Assembly (NCBI GenBank): GCA_965215755.1 | Contig: OZ244119.1 | Coordinates: 1,054,001 to 1,118,000 of the forward strand | Reading direction: 5' to 3' | Origin: Tectiglobus sp965215755 | GTDB lineage: Bacteria; Pseudomonadota; Alphaproteobacteria; Rhizobiales; Hyphomicrobiaceae | DNA: 64,000 bases | Shown here: one piece after another, positions 9,406-17,509 of the stretch | How the letters are laid out: each line of letters starts with the position of its first letter | Position numbering within the stretch: the first letter of the stretch is position 1 | The notes under the pieces: model-generated | What the model was told of the DNA's origin: nothing | What the model saw: the letters and a program-made list of their open reading frames with translations, nothing else | The model's database searches: none | Program-made: the position numbers and the translations under genes

Positions 9406-10632
9406 TTATTCTGTCGGTTTGCCTATGACACCAGCCTCCAATAGGTCGGAAATATCGGCGGACGAATAGCCGACATCAGACAATACTGCTTCTGTGCTTT
9501 GCCCAAGATGCTCGGGATGGCGATAGTAGCCACCTGGTGTTTTTGAGAAGCTAACCGGAACTTTGATGTGTCGAATACTGCCTTCAGTCGGATGATCGAC
9601 TACCGGAAACATTTCCACGCTGTCTAGGTGCGGACATCGAAACAGATCTTCCGGCGTATTCATAGGCATGACAGGAATGTCAGCAGCAGACAACGCCTCC
9701 AACCATTCTGTTGATGTTCTACTAGTCATGAGGTTTGCGACAACGGCATACAGAGCGTCAATGTTTTTTGAGCGTGACGCTTGGTCAGAAAATCTTGCAT
9801 CGTTGCCGAGTTCAGGTCGGCCGGTCAGTGCAAAAAACGTGTTCCAATGCTTATCATTGTAAGGCAAAACACAGACATACCCGTCGGCGGTTTGATAAGG
9901 GCGCCGGTGGGGCGTCAGCAGTCTCTGGTAACCAGCTGGACCAACCGGTGGCTCGAACGTATGACCCTGCATATGTTCATTCATTATGAATGACGTAAAG
10001 GTCTCGTACATTGGCACATGGATCCGTTGTCCTTCGCCTGTACGTTCTCGATGAAAAAGAGCCAGTGAAATCGCGTTAATGAGATAGAGACCAACAGTCT
10101 TGTCGGCCAAAACACTCGGAGCGTAACGCGGTATACCGTCTACCTCCCCCGATAGTGCCGCCAAGCCCGATACTCCTTGAATCAAATCGTCATAGGCAGG
10201 CCTATCCGCGTAAGGGCCCTCCTCGCCAAACCCCGTTGCTGCAGCATAAACGATATTGCTCTTCCAATTGGCAATAGTGCCATAGTCAATACTTAGGCGC
10301 TTCGCGGCCTTCGGGCGAATATTATGAACAAAGACGTCTGCACTTTCCACCAAACGCCGCAGTGGTCCAAGCGCCTCAGGCCTCTTTAGATCGAGAACGA
10401 TGCTCCGTTTGTTTCGCCCCTTAAGCATATGAGATGCCGACATACCAGGCGACTTTCCAACGCCAGTCCGTCGCGTAATATCCCCACCAGGTCCTTCCAA
10501 TTTTATGACATCCGCACCCATCTCTCCAAGTATTTGCGTTGCAAACGGACCCAACATAACTGTTGTTAAGTCGAGGACGCGAACGCCAAGCAAGGGGCCG
10601 GCCGGCGCATTGTCCGTTGAGGTATCTTCCAT
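9406..10632 (-). CDS. CaiB/BaiF family-III CoA-transferase
   Basis: This 408-aa enzyme moves CoA from an acyl-CoA donor to a free acid through enzyme-bound anhydride/thioester intermediates; it works as an interlocked dimer. Features are LLGVRVLDLTTVMLGPFATQILGEMGADVIKLE at the start, 'NIRP', 'TGFGEEGPYADRPAYDDLIQG' and the catalytic aspartate D177 in SVLADKTVG. I set the start at 10632 because the upstream codons in frame run into a truncated transposase and do not look like this family. The transposase remnant lies only about 56 nt upstream, so the native promoter may have been replaced. It stands alone on its strand. Confidence 0.88.
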   Translation of the reverse strand: MEDTSTDNAPAGPLLGVRVLDLTTVMLGPFATQILGEMGADVIKLEGPGGDITRRTGVGKSPGMSASHMLKGRNKRSIVLDLKRPEALGPLRRLVESADVFVHNIRPKAAKRLSIDYGTIANWKSNIVYAAATGFGEEGPYADRPAYDDLIQGVSGLAALSGEVDGIPRYAPSVLADKTVGLYLINAISLALFHRERTGEGQRIHVPMYETFTSFIMNEHMQGHTFEPPVGPAGYQRLLTPHRRPYQTADGYVCVLPYNDKHWNTFFALTGRPELGNDARFSDQASRSKNIDALYAVVANLMTSRTSTEWLEALSAADIPVMPMNTPEDLFRCPHLDSVEMFPVVDHPTEGSIRHIKVPVSFSKTPGGYYRHPEHLGQSTEAVLSDVGYSSADISDLLEAGVIGKPTE

Positions 10633-10688
10633 TTTTGAACAAACCAAATCGTAAAGTTGATATTCAAGCAAGTCTGACTGGCGCAAAC

Positions 10689-11036
10689 TCATCCCACAAG
10701 GTTGGAATGAACATCTATCCACGAGTGATCTGGCACCGCGTCTTCTATGCCGAGGCTGCAAAACCATCGGTAGGCGAAAATGACTTGCACTTCGCGCACT
10801 AGCGCGCGTTCCGAGCGGATGCCGAAGACATAACCGAGGATGAGCATGCGCAGCATCAGCTCGGGATCAATCGACGGTCGACCAAGATTGGAATAGTGAT
10901 CGGCCAACTCAGCGTGGACCCAGGACAGGTCGAGGACGGCCGAAATCTTGCGCACGAGATGATCACCCGGCACCGCATCATTGAGATTGAAGGAATAGAA
11001 TAACTGGTCCTGATCGCGATTGAGCCGTCCCATCAT
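10689..11036 (-). pseudogene. Truncated IS5/IS1182-type transposase (N-terminal fragment)
   Basis: About 105 codons match the N-terminal DUF772 domain of IS5/IS1182-type transposases (LNRDQDQLFYSFNLNDAVP, GRPSIDPELMLRMLILGY, SERALVREVQ, ending at VPDHSWI). The DDE catalytic part is absent; homology stops near 10705, where the sequence leads into the CoA-transferase gene. It is a different lineage from the intact IS at 17441-19110. It is an inactive remnant. Confidence 0.85.
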
Positions 11037-11198
11037 CGCCCGTCTCCCAATTCAGCGCTGAGAAAACGGAAGCATTGTTCGCTGACAGCTTCAACGACTT
11101 TTACAACAACATCATCAAGAACCGGAAGCTTTGCTTATTGTCGAGCTCTAGCTTTGCAAGTTGCACAATTGGAAGCGAGAAGCGACGCTTGTCGACGT

Positions 11199-11915
11199 TC
11201 ACTCTGCAAGTAGCGGGACGGCCTCGTTTGCGGCCGCCTGTAAAAGGGGAAGCATCCGATTCAGGTCAAATCGAGTATCGGGACAAACAACAGACATTGA
11301 CGCGGCGCAAGCTCCGACGCGGTTCATGAGCGGTACTGAGACCGCTGCAATGCCCTGCAGGGTTCTGCCACCCCCGCCGGTCGCATAACCATCGGCGCGG
11401 ACCCGCTTGACTTCAGCTTTCGATGCAACGGCAACGCCTTTCACTCTCAGTTGATCAGTTAGCCCGCGAGGGCCAAACGCCAGCCAGACTTTACCCGATG
11501 GGCTATCTTTGAACGAGAGTTCCGCGCCAATCCTCTGGTCCACCCGCAAAGTATCATCCGACTGCACTCTCTGCACAATCACCGGACGAAAATCTTCCAG
11601 GGTGACGAGTGTGGATGTTTCACCAGTTTCCTGCGACAGCCGGTTTAAGATTTGTGTGACCCGCGCGTCGATTCCCGCTTGCTGCATGGCGGCATTGGCG
11701 ACTCGACAGGCATGTGCCGTCAGGCGGTAGCTACCGTTCTCAAGCCGCTCAATCCAACCAGCCGTCGATAGCGTCAGGAGCCTCTGATAGGTCGTTCCAC
11801 GGGTTTCGCCGATTAGACGGCCAAGTTCGGAGACTCGGACGGGACATGACTGGGCAGAGATGACGTCTAACAATTCAAAGCACTTGAGGGCTGATGTTAG
11901 AGGCTGAACAGGCAT
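11199..11915 (-). CDS. IclR-family transcriptional regulator
   Basis: This 238-aa regulator has an N-terminal winged helix-turn-helix (residues 5-65: LTSALKCFELLDVIS, RVSELGRLIGETRGTTYQRLLTL, GWIERLENGSYRL) and a C-terminal effector domain (SFKDSPSGKVWLAF, ADGYATGGGG, GIAAVSVPL). I chose the ATG at 11915, which has GGAG nine bases upstream; the ATG at 11951 has no ribosome site. It is divergent from the flavin monooxygenase gene at 12165 across 249 nt, so it most likely controls that catabolic operon in response to a pathway metabolite (inference from layout). The effector cannot be told. Confidence 0.88.
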   Translation of the reverse strand: MPVQPLTSALKCFELLDVISAQSCPVRVSELGRLIGETRGTTYQRLLTLSTAGWIERLENGSYRLTAHACRVANAAMQQAGIDARVTQILNRLSQETGETSTLVTLEDFRPVIVQRVQSDDTLRVDQRIGAELSFKDSPSGKVWLAFGPRGLTDQLRVKGVAVASKAEVKRVRADGYATGGGGRTLQGIAAVSVPLMNRVGACAASMSVVCPDTRFDLNRMLPLLQAAANEAVPLLAE

Positions 11916-12164
11916 GAAGGCGTCTCCAATATGTCTTCGTATTAAAGACATTGACTGCTAATTAAATGCAAGCCTAGAATGCTTATTTGATGTCAATGAT
12001 TGATGTCTTTCGGCATTTTTGATGTGGGTTGAATGATCGGTAAGAACGGGGATGACGTCTTGAAATTGATGGGATGCTTCCCTGGTTGCCGTGGATTCGA
12101 TTGACCGAATCTCGCGCCATTGATCGGTCAAGGCGCTGCAGATTCTCGATGAGGGTGGATTGAT
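11916..12164. promoter_or_regulatory. Divergent control region between iclR-type regulator and catabolic operon
   Basis: TTGATGTC occurs twice in direct repeat, 13 nt apart (11987-11994 and 12000-12007). AAGACAT at 11945-11951 is the reverse complement of ATGTCTT at 12004-12010. A 6-bp inverted repeat GATTCG/CGAATC lies at 12094-12111. These are candidate IclR operator elements; which one, if any, is bound cannot be decided from sequence alone. A GAGGG ribosome site precedes the 12165 start. Confidence 0.45.
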
Positions 12165-13511
12165 ATGTCGCGCAAAAGCCAGATGATTTTGACGGCTGCG
12201 CTGATGCATGGCCTCGGACATCAGCCGGGTGCGTGGCGAGTCCGTCAGGGCCCAGCGACCGACTACGTGTCTCCGGATATGTACGCGACAATCGCCCGCA
12301 AAGCGGAAGCCGGCAAGCTGCATGTTCTATTCTTGGCTGAACAGATCACGAGCCTCGAGGTCGGAGCACAACGCCCTTGCGGTGCAATGGATACCGCCTC
12401 GGTTCTGTCCTATATGGCTGCCTGCACGAGCCGGATCGGGCTGGTGGGAACAGCATCGACGACCTACAACCAGCCTTACGATATCGCCCGACGCTTCGCC
12501 ACAGTTGATCATCTTTCGAAGGGTCGTGTCGGTTGGAACGCCGTCACTACGGCTCATGCTGTGGCTGCTCAAATGTTTGGCACCAGCGAGCACTTAGATG
12601 CTCCAGAACGCTACAGCCGAGCTGATGAGTTTCTCGAAGTAGTCATCAAGCTATGGGAAAGCTGGGAGAGTGACGCGCTTGTCGGCGACAAAGAAAATAA
12701 TAAGTTTGCCGACCCGGATAAGATCCACGCCATCAATCATTCGGGCGATAACTTCTCGGTTCGCGGACCACTTCCCTTTATGCGATCGCAGCAGGTACGG
12801 CCGGTCATCTTTCATGCCGGTTCTTCGCCGACCGGCCGCAACCAAGCGGCAAGGTTTGCCGACGTCGTCTTCACGGCACAACACACCACCACTGGAGCAA
12901 AAGCGTTTCGCACCGATATCCGGCGTCTTGCAGAAGGTCATGGGCGGCATCCAGATTCAATCAAGGTTCTGCCAGGAATGAACGTCGTCCTGGGTGAAAC
13001 ATTGGAAGATGCAAAGCGCAAAAAGCTGGCACTGGATAATGCGCTTACACTTGAGCAATTGCTCGCCACCATGGCGCGGATTATGGGCATTAGCCCCGAT
13101 ATTCTTCGTGATAATCTAGATAAGCCTGTTCCGCTTGATGAACTGCCTTCTGATGAAGAGCTCAAGAACGGGGTCGGTTGGCGCCAAAGCGTTATCGATC
13201 TGGTCGTCTCCGAGAACTTAACAGTGCGTGAGCTCCTGACACGTGCGCCAAGCTCGCACCAGCATATTGTCGGGACCGCTGCAACCGTTGCTGATGCAAT
13301 GGAAGAGCGGCTCGAAGCCGGAGCGGCAGACGGCTTCACAATGATGGTCGATATGCTGCCTGAGGGTGTCGATGACATTGTCAACTTGCTCGTGCCGGAG
13401 CTGCAGCGGCGCGGCTTGTTCCATACCGAATACGATCATCGACACTTGCGCGATTCACTTGGTCTCAAAAGCAGTGCCTCGCAGTTGGAGTTGGCCGAAG
13501 CCAGCGCTTGA
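12165..13511 (+). CDS. LLM-class flavin-dependent monooxygenase (NtaA/SnaA/DszA type)
   Basis: This 448-aa bacterial-luciferase-like enzyme uses reduced FMN and O2. The typical N-terminus (MILTAALMHGLGHQPGAWR), the FLAEQ segment, 'AMDTASVLSYMAACTSRIGLVGTASTTYNQPYDIARRFATVDHLSKGRVGWNAVTT' and HAGSSPTGRNQAARFADVVF place it in the nitrilotriacetate monooxygenase/DszA/dimethyl-sulfide monooxygenase group, which attack C-N or C-S bonds or hydroxylate heterocycles. No flavin reductase gene lies nearby, so reduced flavin must come from elsewhere. It is the first gene of a plus-strand cluster with a hydrolase, cupin and tautomerase and is divergent from IclR. The family is firm, the substrate unknown. 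Confidence 0.9.
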   Translation: MSRKSQMILTAALMHGLGHQPGAWRVRQGPATDYVSPDMYATIARKAEAGKLHVLFLAEQITSLEVGAQRPCGAMDTASVLSYMAACTSRIGLVGTASTTYNQPYDIARRFATVDHLSKGRVGWNAVTTAHAVAAQMFGTSEHLDAPERYSRADEFLEVVIKLWESWESDALVGDKENNKFADPDKIHAINHSGDNFSVRGPLPFMRSQQVRPVIFHAGSSPTGRNQAARFADVVFTAQHTTTGAKAFRTDIRRLAEGHGRHPDSIKVLPGMNVVLGETLEDAKRKKLALDNALTLEQLLATMARIMGISPDILRDNLDKPVPLDELPSDEELKNGVGWRQSVIDLVVSENLTVRELLTRAPSSHQHIVGTAATVADAMEERLEAGAADGFTMMVDMLPEGVDDIVNLLVPELQRRGLFHTEYDHRHLRDSLGLKSSASQLELAEASA

Positions 13512-13599
13512 TGTCAGAGGAAACCGCTGAGCGTTCTGGCTAGACGACCGGCAAGCCAGCTGACAAATCTCCAGTCAACCACCGCGAAATAAGAGTTGA

Positions 13600-14436
13600 G
13601 TGGCCGCGGTGGACAGCAATAGCAATTTTCAAAGGATTGAAAGCGTGAAAGTCAAAGCAAACGGGATCGAAATCAATTGCGTTGTAGAAGGGCCTGAAGG
13701 CGCACCTTGGGTGACCATGTCCCACGCCCTCGCCAACAACTTGACTCTATGGGACGATCTTGCGGCCGCTCTCAATGACCGTTACCGCATTTTGCGCTTC
13801 GACAACCGTGGCCATGGCGGGACCGAAGTGGTGCCGGGACCCTATACCTTTCCGATGCTTATCGATGATGCAGTTGGTCTCCTCGATGCAGTCGGTGTCG
13901 ACGAAACCCATTGGATCGGTCTCTCAATCGGTGGCATGGTTGGCTATGGACTTGGTATCCATCACCCTGAGCGCATCAAGAGTATCATTGCTTGCGATTC
14001 ACGCCCGGACGCGCCACCTGATTATGCGGCTTACTTCCAGTCCAGGATTGATAAGGCCAAGGATGGCGGCATGGAGAACGTCGTCGAGACCACGATCGAA
14101 CGATGGTTTACACCCGAAACGCGGGCGGCACAGCCTCCGGTGCTCGACCGTGTCCGCGCCATGATCAGGGGGACGGATCCGGTTGGTCATGCCGGTTGCT
14201 GTGAGGCACTGAAGACGCTGGCCTTCGGTCCGCACATCCACAAGATCAAAGCGCCAACTCTATTGCTGGGTGGCGCCCAGGACAAAGGGGCACCGCCAGA
14301 GGCATTGTCGGAGGCGGCCGCCAAGATCCCAAAGGGTGAGCATCTTGTCATCCCGGATGCTGGCCACATCACGCCGCTGGAAAACCCGGACGCGGTCCGC
14401 GCGGGAGTTGAGGACTTCCTGCAGCGACACACCTAG
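13600..14436 (+). CDS. Alpha/beta-hydrolase, 3-oxoadipate enol-lactonase-like
   Basis: This protein of up to 278 aa has the alpha/beta-hydrolase fold. The nucleophile is S109 in GLSIGG, the acid is probably Asp in GGAQDKG, and the His is in DAGHITPLE; FDNRGHGGTE is the usual oxyanion-side motif. Overall it resembles PcaD-type enol-lactonases, which open lactone rings in aromatic degradation. The GTG at 13600 gives the longest form; a GTG at 13645 (VKVKANGIEI) is closer to usual PcaD starts and has AAAGGA upstream. It follows the monooxygenase by 88 nt and precedes the cupin, so it probably hydrolyses an ester, lactone or C-C bond made by the pathway. Confidence 0.85.
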   Translation: MAAVDSNSNFQRIESVKVKANGIEINCVVEGPEGAPWVTMSHALANNLTLWDDLAAALNDRYRILRFDNRGHGGTEVVPGPYTFPMLIDDAVGLLDAVGVDETHWIGLSIGGMVGYGLGIHHPERIKSIIACDSRPDAPPDYAAYFQSRIDKAKDGGMENVVETTIERWFTPETRAAQPPVLDRVRAMIRGTDPVGHAGCCEALKTLAFGPHIHKIKAPTLLLGGAQDKGAPPEALSEAAAKIPKGEHLVIPDAGHITPLENPDAVRAGVEDFLQRHT

Positions 14437-14487
14437 CGAAAGACATCGCAAGCGGAAGCGACCTACTACGAAGGAAATAACTGCTAT

Positions 14488-15021
14488 ATGGCCTACTCAC
14501 TCGACCAATTCTGCGATGACACGCGTCGCATGCTGCAGCAAAAACCTGGACCGGAAGGGCGCGACGATGTTCGCGTCAATCTCACGAATTTATTGACTGA
14601 TGATGCCTTTCTGGCCGAGTACTGCGGTCCTGATGCTCAACCCGGCATAACAACGGTTCATCGCTGCCCTGAAACTGGCTTCAACGTGTTGGTTCATGTT
14701 TATGCGGCAGGCAAATCTGGACCACCGCACGACCATGGCGACTCTTGGGCGATTTACGGTCAGGCGGTTGGGCATACGGATATGGCAATCTGGAAGCGCC
14801 TCGACGATGGTGCCACCAGTGGCAAAGCCAGGCTTGAAAGAGAAAAAGAGTTTCGGTTGGACCCAGGTATGGCCGGCACGTTCGAACCGAGGGACATCCA
14901 CTCAATCGAGATCTCTGACAACAGCCGGTTCGTGCGTGTCACGGGGACCGACCTAAACTCCATTGAAACCTTGGTTTTCAACGCCAACGAGGGCTCGGTC
15001 GCTCCCGGTAGCCGCCTTTAA
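14488..15021 (+). CDS. Three-histidine cupin, thiol-dioxygenase-like
   Basis: This 177-aa cupin has H81 and H83 in PPHDHGDSW and H138 in PRDIHSI. The H-x-H...H spacing of about 57 residues is close to the three-His iron site of cysteine dioxygenase-type enzymes, which lack the usual cupin Glu. It resembles the predicted metal-dependent double-stranded beta-helix group to which bacterial 3-mercaptopropionate dioxygenases have been assigned (family knowledge, from memory). It lies 3 nt before the tautomerase, so the two are translated together. It may oxidise a thiol or open a ring; the choice is open. Confidence 0.75.
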   Translation: MAYSLDQFCDDTRRMLQQKPGPEGRDDVRVNLTNLLTDDAFLAEYCGPDAQPGITTVHRCPETGFNVLVHVYAAGKSGPPHDHGDSWAIYGQAVGHTDMAIWKRLDDGATSGKARLEREKEFRLDPGMAGTFEPRDIHSIEISDNSRFVRVTGTDLNSIETLVFNANEGSVAPGSRL

Positions 15022-15024
15022 GCG

Positions 15025-16134
15025 ATGAGCCAGATTTCTATTCCATGCATGCTGATGCGCGGCGGGACATCGAAGGGGCCTTATTTCCATTTGGCCGACC
15101 TGCCGCGGGATCGCAAGGCACTCGAAAAAGTACTGTTGGCAGTGATGGGCTCCCCTGACGAACGTCAAACCGATGGTTTAGGGGGCGCAGCATGGCTGAC
15201 CAGTAAGACGATGATGGTTGGTCCATCGAGCCGTCCAGGCGTCGACCTTGAGTATTTATTTGGTCAGGTTCTGATCGATGAAGCCCGCGTCGACTTCGAG
15301 CCGAACTGTGGCAACCTGACAGCAGCGATCGGCCCGTTTGCGATCGAAAGCGGCTTGGTCGCCACAGACGAACCCGTCACAAAGCTGCGCCTGCTCAATC
15401 TCAACACAAACGCGATCATCGAAGTGGTCGTCCAAACACCTGGCGGCCAAATCACATACGAAGGATCAACCGCGATCGATGGTGTTCCAGGTGTGTCTGC
15501 TCCGATTGAACTATTTTTCACAGAGTTAGTCGGGACGCAAACCGGCAGGCTTCTACCAACAGGCAATGCGATCGATGTGTTCGAGAACGTCGAGGTGTCG
15601 TGTGTGGATGCTGCAATTCCAATGGTGATCGCGCGTGCCGAGCAATTGGGATTGACCGGCTACGAGCTGCCTGAGGAGATCGATGCCAATCGGGCATTCT
15701 TCGAAAAACTTGAGCAGGTTCGCATTGCGGCATCCCACGCTATGGGTTTGGGCGATCCGACCGGCAGCGTAGTGCCGAAATTTTGCATCGTAGCGGTACC
15801 GCGCAACGGTGGCACAATTTGTGCGCGTTACATGGTGCCGCACACGTGCCATCGCACGTTTCCACTGGTTGGCAGTCAGTGCCTTGCAGCAGCTTGTATT
15901 CAGAGCGGTACAGTGGTGGATGGGCTCGCCGGAGTCTCAGATGACCCGCGTCAAACAGTAAACATTGAACACCCGGTTGGGACGCTGGCCACGGTTATCG
16001 AGTTCTCAGGGGCCCGGGCCCATCCAGACATCAAAGGTATTGGGTTTGTGCGCACGGCGCGTGCCCTTATGGAGGGCCGGGTGTTCATTCCGAGATCAGT
16101 CTGGCCCTCGAACGCGGAACTCGGTGCGAACTAG
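15025..16134 (+). CDS. PrpF-family isomerase, 4-oxalomesaconate tautomerase-like
   Basis: This 369-aa protein has the two-domain diaminopimelate-epimerase-like fold of the PrpF family. Signatures are the N-terminal PCMLMRGGTSKGPYF, DGLGGAAWLTSKTMMVGPSS, the FEPNCGNLTAAIGPFAIE motif with a candidate catalytic Cys, and HTCHRTFPLVG. Characterised relatives include 4-oxalomesaconate tautomerase (GalD/LigU) of gallate and protocatechuate 4,5-cleavage and the methylaconitate isomerase PrpF. The enol-lactonase-like and decarboxylase neighbours favour a ring-cleavage product as substrate (inference). It follows the cupin by 3 nt and converges on the decarboxylase at 16213. Confidence 0.85.
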   Translation: MSQISIPCMLMRGGTSKGPYFHLADLPRDRKALEKVLLAVMGSPDERQTDGLGGAAWLTSKTMMVGPSSRPGVDLEYLFGQVLIDEARVDFEPNCGNLTAAIGPFAIESGLVATDEPVTKLRLLNLNTNAIIEVVVQTPGGQITYEGSTAIDGVPGVSAPIELFFTELVGTQTGRLLPTGNAIDVFENVEVSCVDAAIPMVIARAEQLGLTGYELPEEIDANRAFFEKLEQVRIAASHAMGLGDPTGSVVPKFCIVAVPRNGGTICARYMVPHTCHRTFPLVGSQCLAAACIQSGTVVDGLAGVSDDPRQTVNIEHPVGTLATVIEFSGARAHPDIKGIGFVRTARALMEGRVFIPRSVWPSNAELGAN

Positions 16135-16212
16135 ACGAAGGCGCGGTGTTTTTATCCCGACGCCAACAACAGCGAGTTCAGGACAGCTGAGATAACTGCG
16201 CAGGCATGTTCG

Positions 16213-17217
16213 TCACGAGGTTGCCGCCGGCGTGAGCTTCAGTAGCTTTTCAGCATTTCCGTGTGTCAGCTTAGTCATGTCATCGGGTGAAAGAGAGATG
16301 CGGTCCAACAGCTTTCGCCCGCCCATGTTTGGCGCATAGGGATAGTCCACTGAGAACATCATTCGGTCAATTCCGAAGGTCTGCAAAGCAGCAAGGAAAG
16401 GCGGGACGGTAAAGACGCCACTCGTCGTGATCCAGGTTTGATCGATGATTGCTTCACTCACCGGTCTTTCCAAGTGGGCGACATCAAGCTTGGCGACTTG
16501 ATCAATCCGCGCCAGCATCACGGGCAGCATTTCTCCCATATGGCCAACGATCAGTTTGAGTGTGGGGTACTTGTCAAGCACGCCAGCCATCGCGAGGCGT
16601 AAGACATGCAGTGCGGTTTCCGAATGCCAGCCCCAGGCAACAGTTTCCAGAATGCGATCTGTCCCCGTGGGCAGATCAGAGTAGTAGGCTTGGCGGACCG
16701 CCTCAGGCGCCAAATGGGGATGGACATAGATCGGCACATCCAGTTTGACTGCAGTCGCCAGCAAGTCGTCGTAGGGCGGATGATCCAGGAAGCGTCCTTC
16801 TGTTGTGCCGTTGATCAACGCACCACAAAAATTGAGTTGTGTGACGGCGCGTTCGAGTTCTGCTGCAACGGCCTCAGGACTTTGCATCGGAAGGACCGCA
16901 AGTCCGGCGAAGCGGCTTGGCTGACGCTCGACAGCTGCCGCCAGATAATCGTTCATCTCGCGCGCAATAGCGATGCCATCCGCGCCGGCAACAAGATCAG
17001 GACCGGGTCCGCTATTCGACAAAACTTGCATATCGATCCCGGCTTCATCCATGTACTGCAGTCGCTTGTCACCCATGTCAGGCAGCAATTCGAGCGGATT
17101 GGGGCCAGCAGCAGGAGCGTTGCGTTTGCGGAAGCCGCGTTGACTGATGGCCTGAGGGTCGATCCTGGCAACCAAATCAGGAACTGAGAAATGTTCTTCG
17201 AGTGCAATGACGCGCAT
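16213..17217 (-). CDS. Amidohydrolase-family decarboxylase (ACMSD/gamma-resorcylate decarboxylase type)
   Basis: This 334-aa TIM-barrel metalloenzyme belongs to the group that non-oxidatively decarboxylates aromatic or semialdehyde acids. Metal and catalytic residues match gamma-resorcylate decarboxylase in order and spacing: E7 and H9 (ALEEHF), H166 (YVHPH), H226 and E229 (VGHMGE) and D291 (FSVDYPY). The start at 17217 has AGGGAG upstream. It is convergent with the tautomerase gene, so it is a separate transcript of the same catabolic region. Substrate is unknown; a hydroxylated aromatic or heteroaromatic acid is likely. Confidence 0.88.
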   Translation of the reverse strand: MRVIALEEHFSVPDLVARIDPQAISQRGFRKRNAPAAGPNPLELLPDMGDKRLQYMDEAGIDMQVLSNSGPGPDLVAGADGIAIAREMNDYLAAAVERQPSRFAGLAVLPMQSPEAVAAELERAVTQLNFCGALINGTTEGRFLDHPPYDDLLATAVKLDVPIYVHPHLAPEAVRQAYYSDLPTGTDRILETVAWGWHSETALHVLRLAMAGVLDKYPTLKLIVGHMGEMLPVMLARIDQVAKLDVAHLERPVSEAIIDQTWITTSGVFTVPPFLAALQTFGIDRMMFSVDYPYAPNMGGRKLLDRISLSPDDMTKLTHGNAEKLLKLTPAATS

Positions 17218-17440
17218 CCGAGCGCTCCCTCTTTGTCTTGCCAGAAATGCACGCCCTCCGGCTCGGCCGAAAGGACCTGATTCAGACGATTTTCACACGC
17301 CTTAAACAGTAATGGGCATCCCGAAAGCTTCAAGCTGATATTGATTGAAAATGAGTGTCACCTTGATATTCGCGCTCGTCAGAGCCAGTACAGATCAGCA
17401 ATTGCTGCGACCCAGAACTACTACATGTCTGCAATGTGGA
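17218..17440. other. Short gap upstream of the IS1182-family element
   Basis: Nothing recognisable is seen here apart from the TGGA target repeat at 17437-17440, which borders the IS. Confidence 0.4.
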
Positions 17441-17454
17441 GAGGGTGTGTGAAA
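17441..17454 (+). repeat. IS1182-family left terminal inverted repeat
   Basis: GAGGGTGTGTGAAA pairs with the right end at 19097-19110 with two mismatches. It is preceded directly by TGGA. Confidence 0.8.
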
Positions 17455-17509
17455 AGACAGCTCGTCGCTTGTGATAGACTTATTTCGTTGATTCTCTGCG
17501 GGGTGGATC

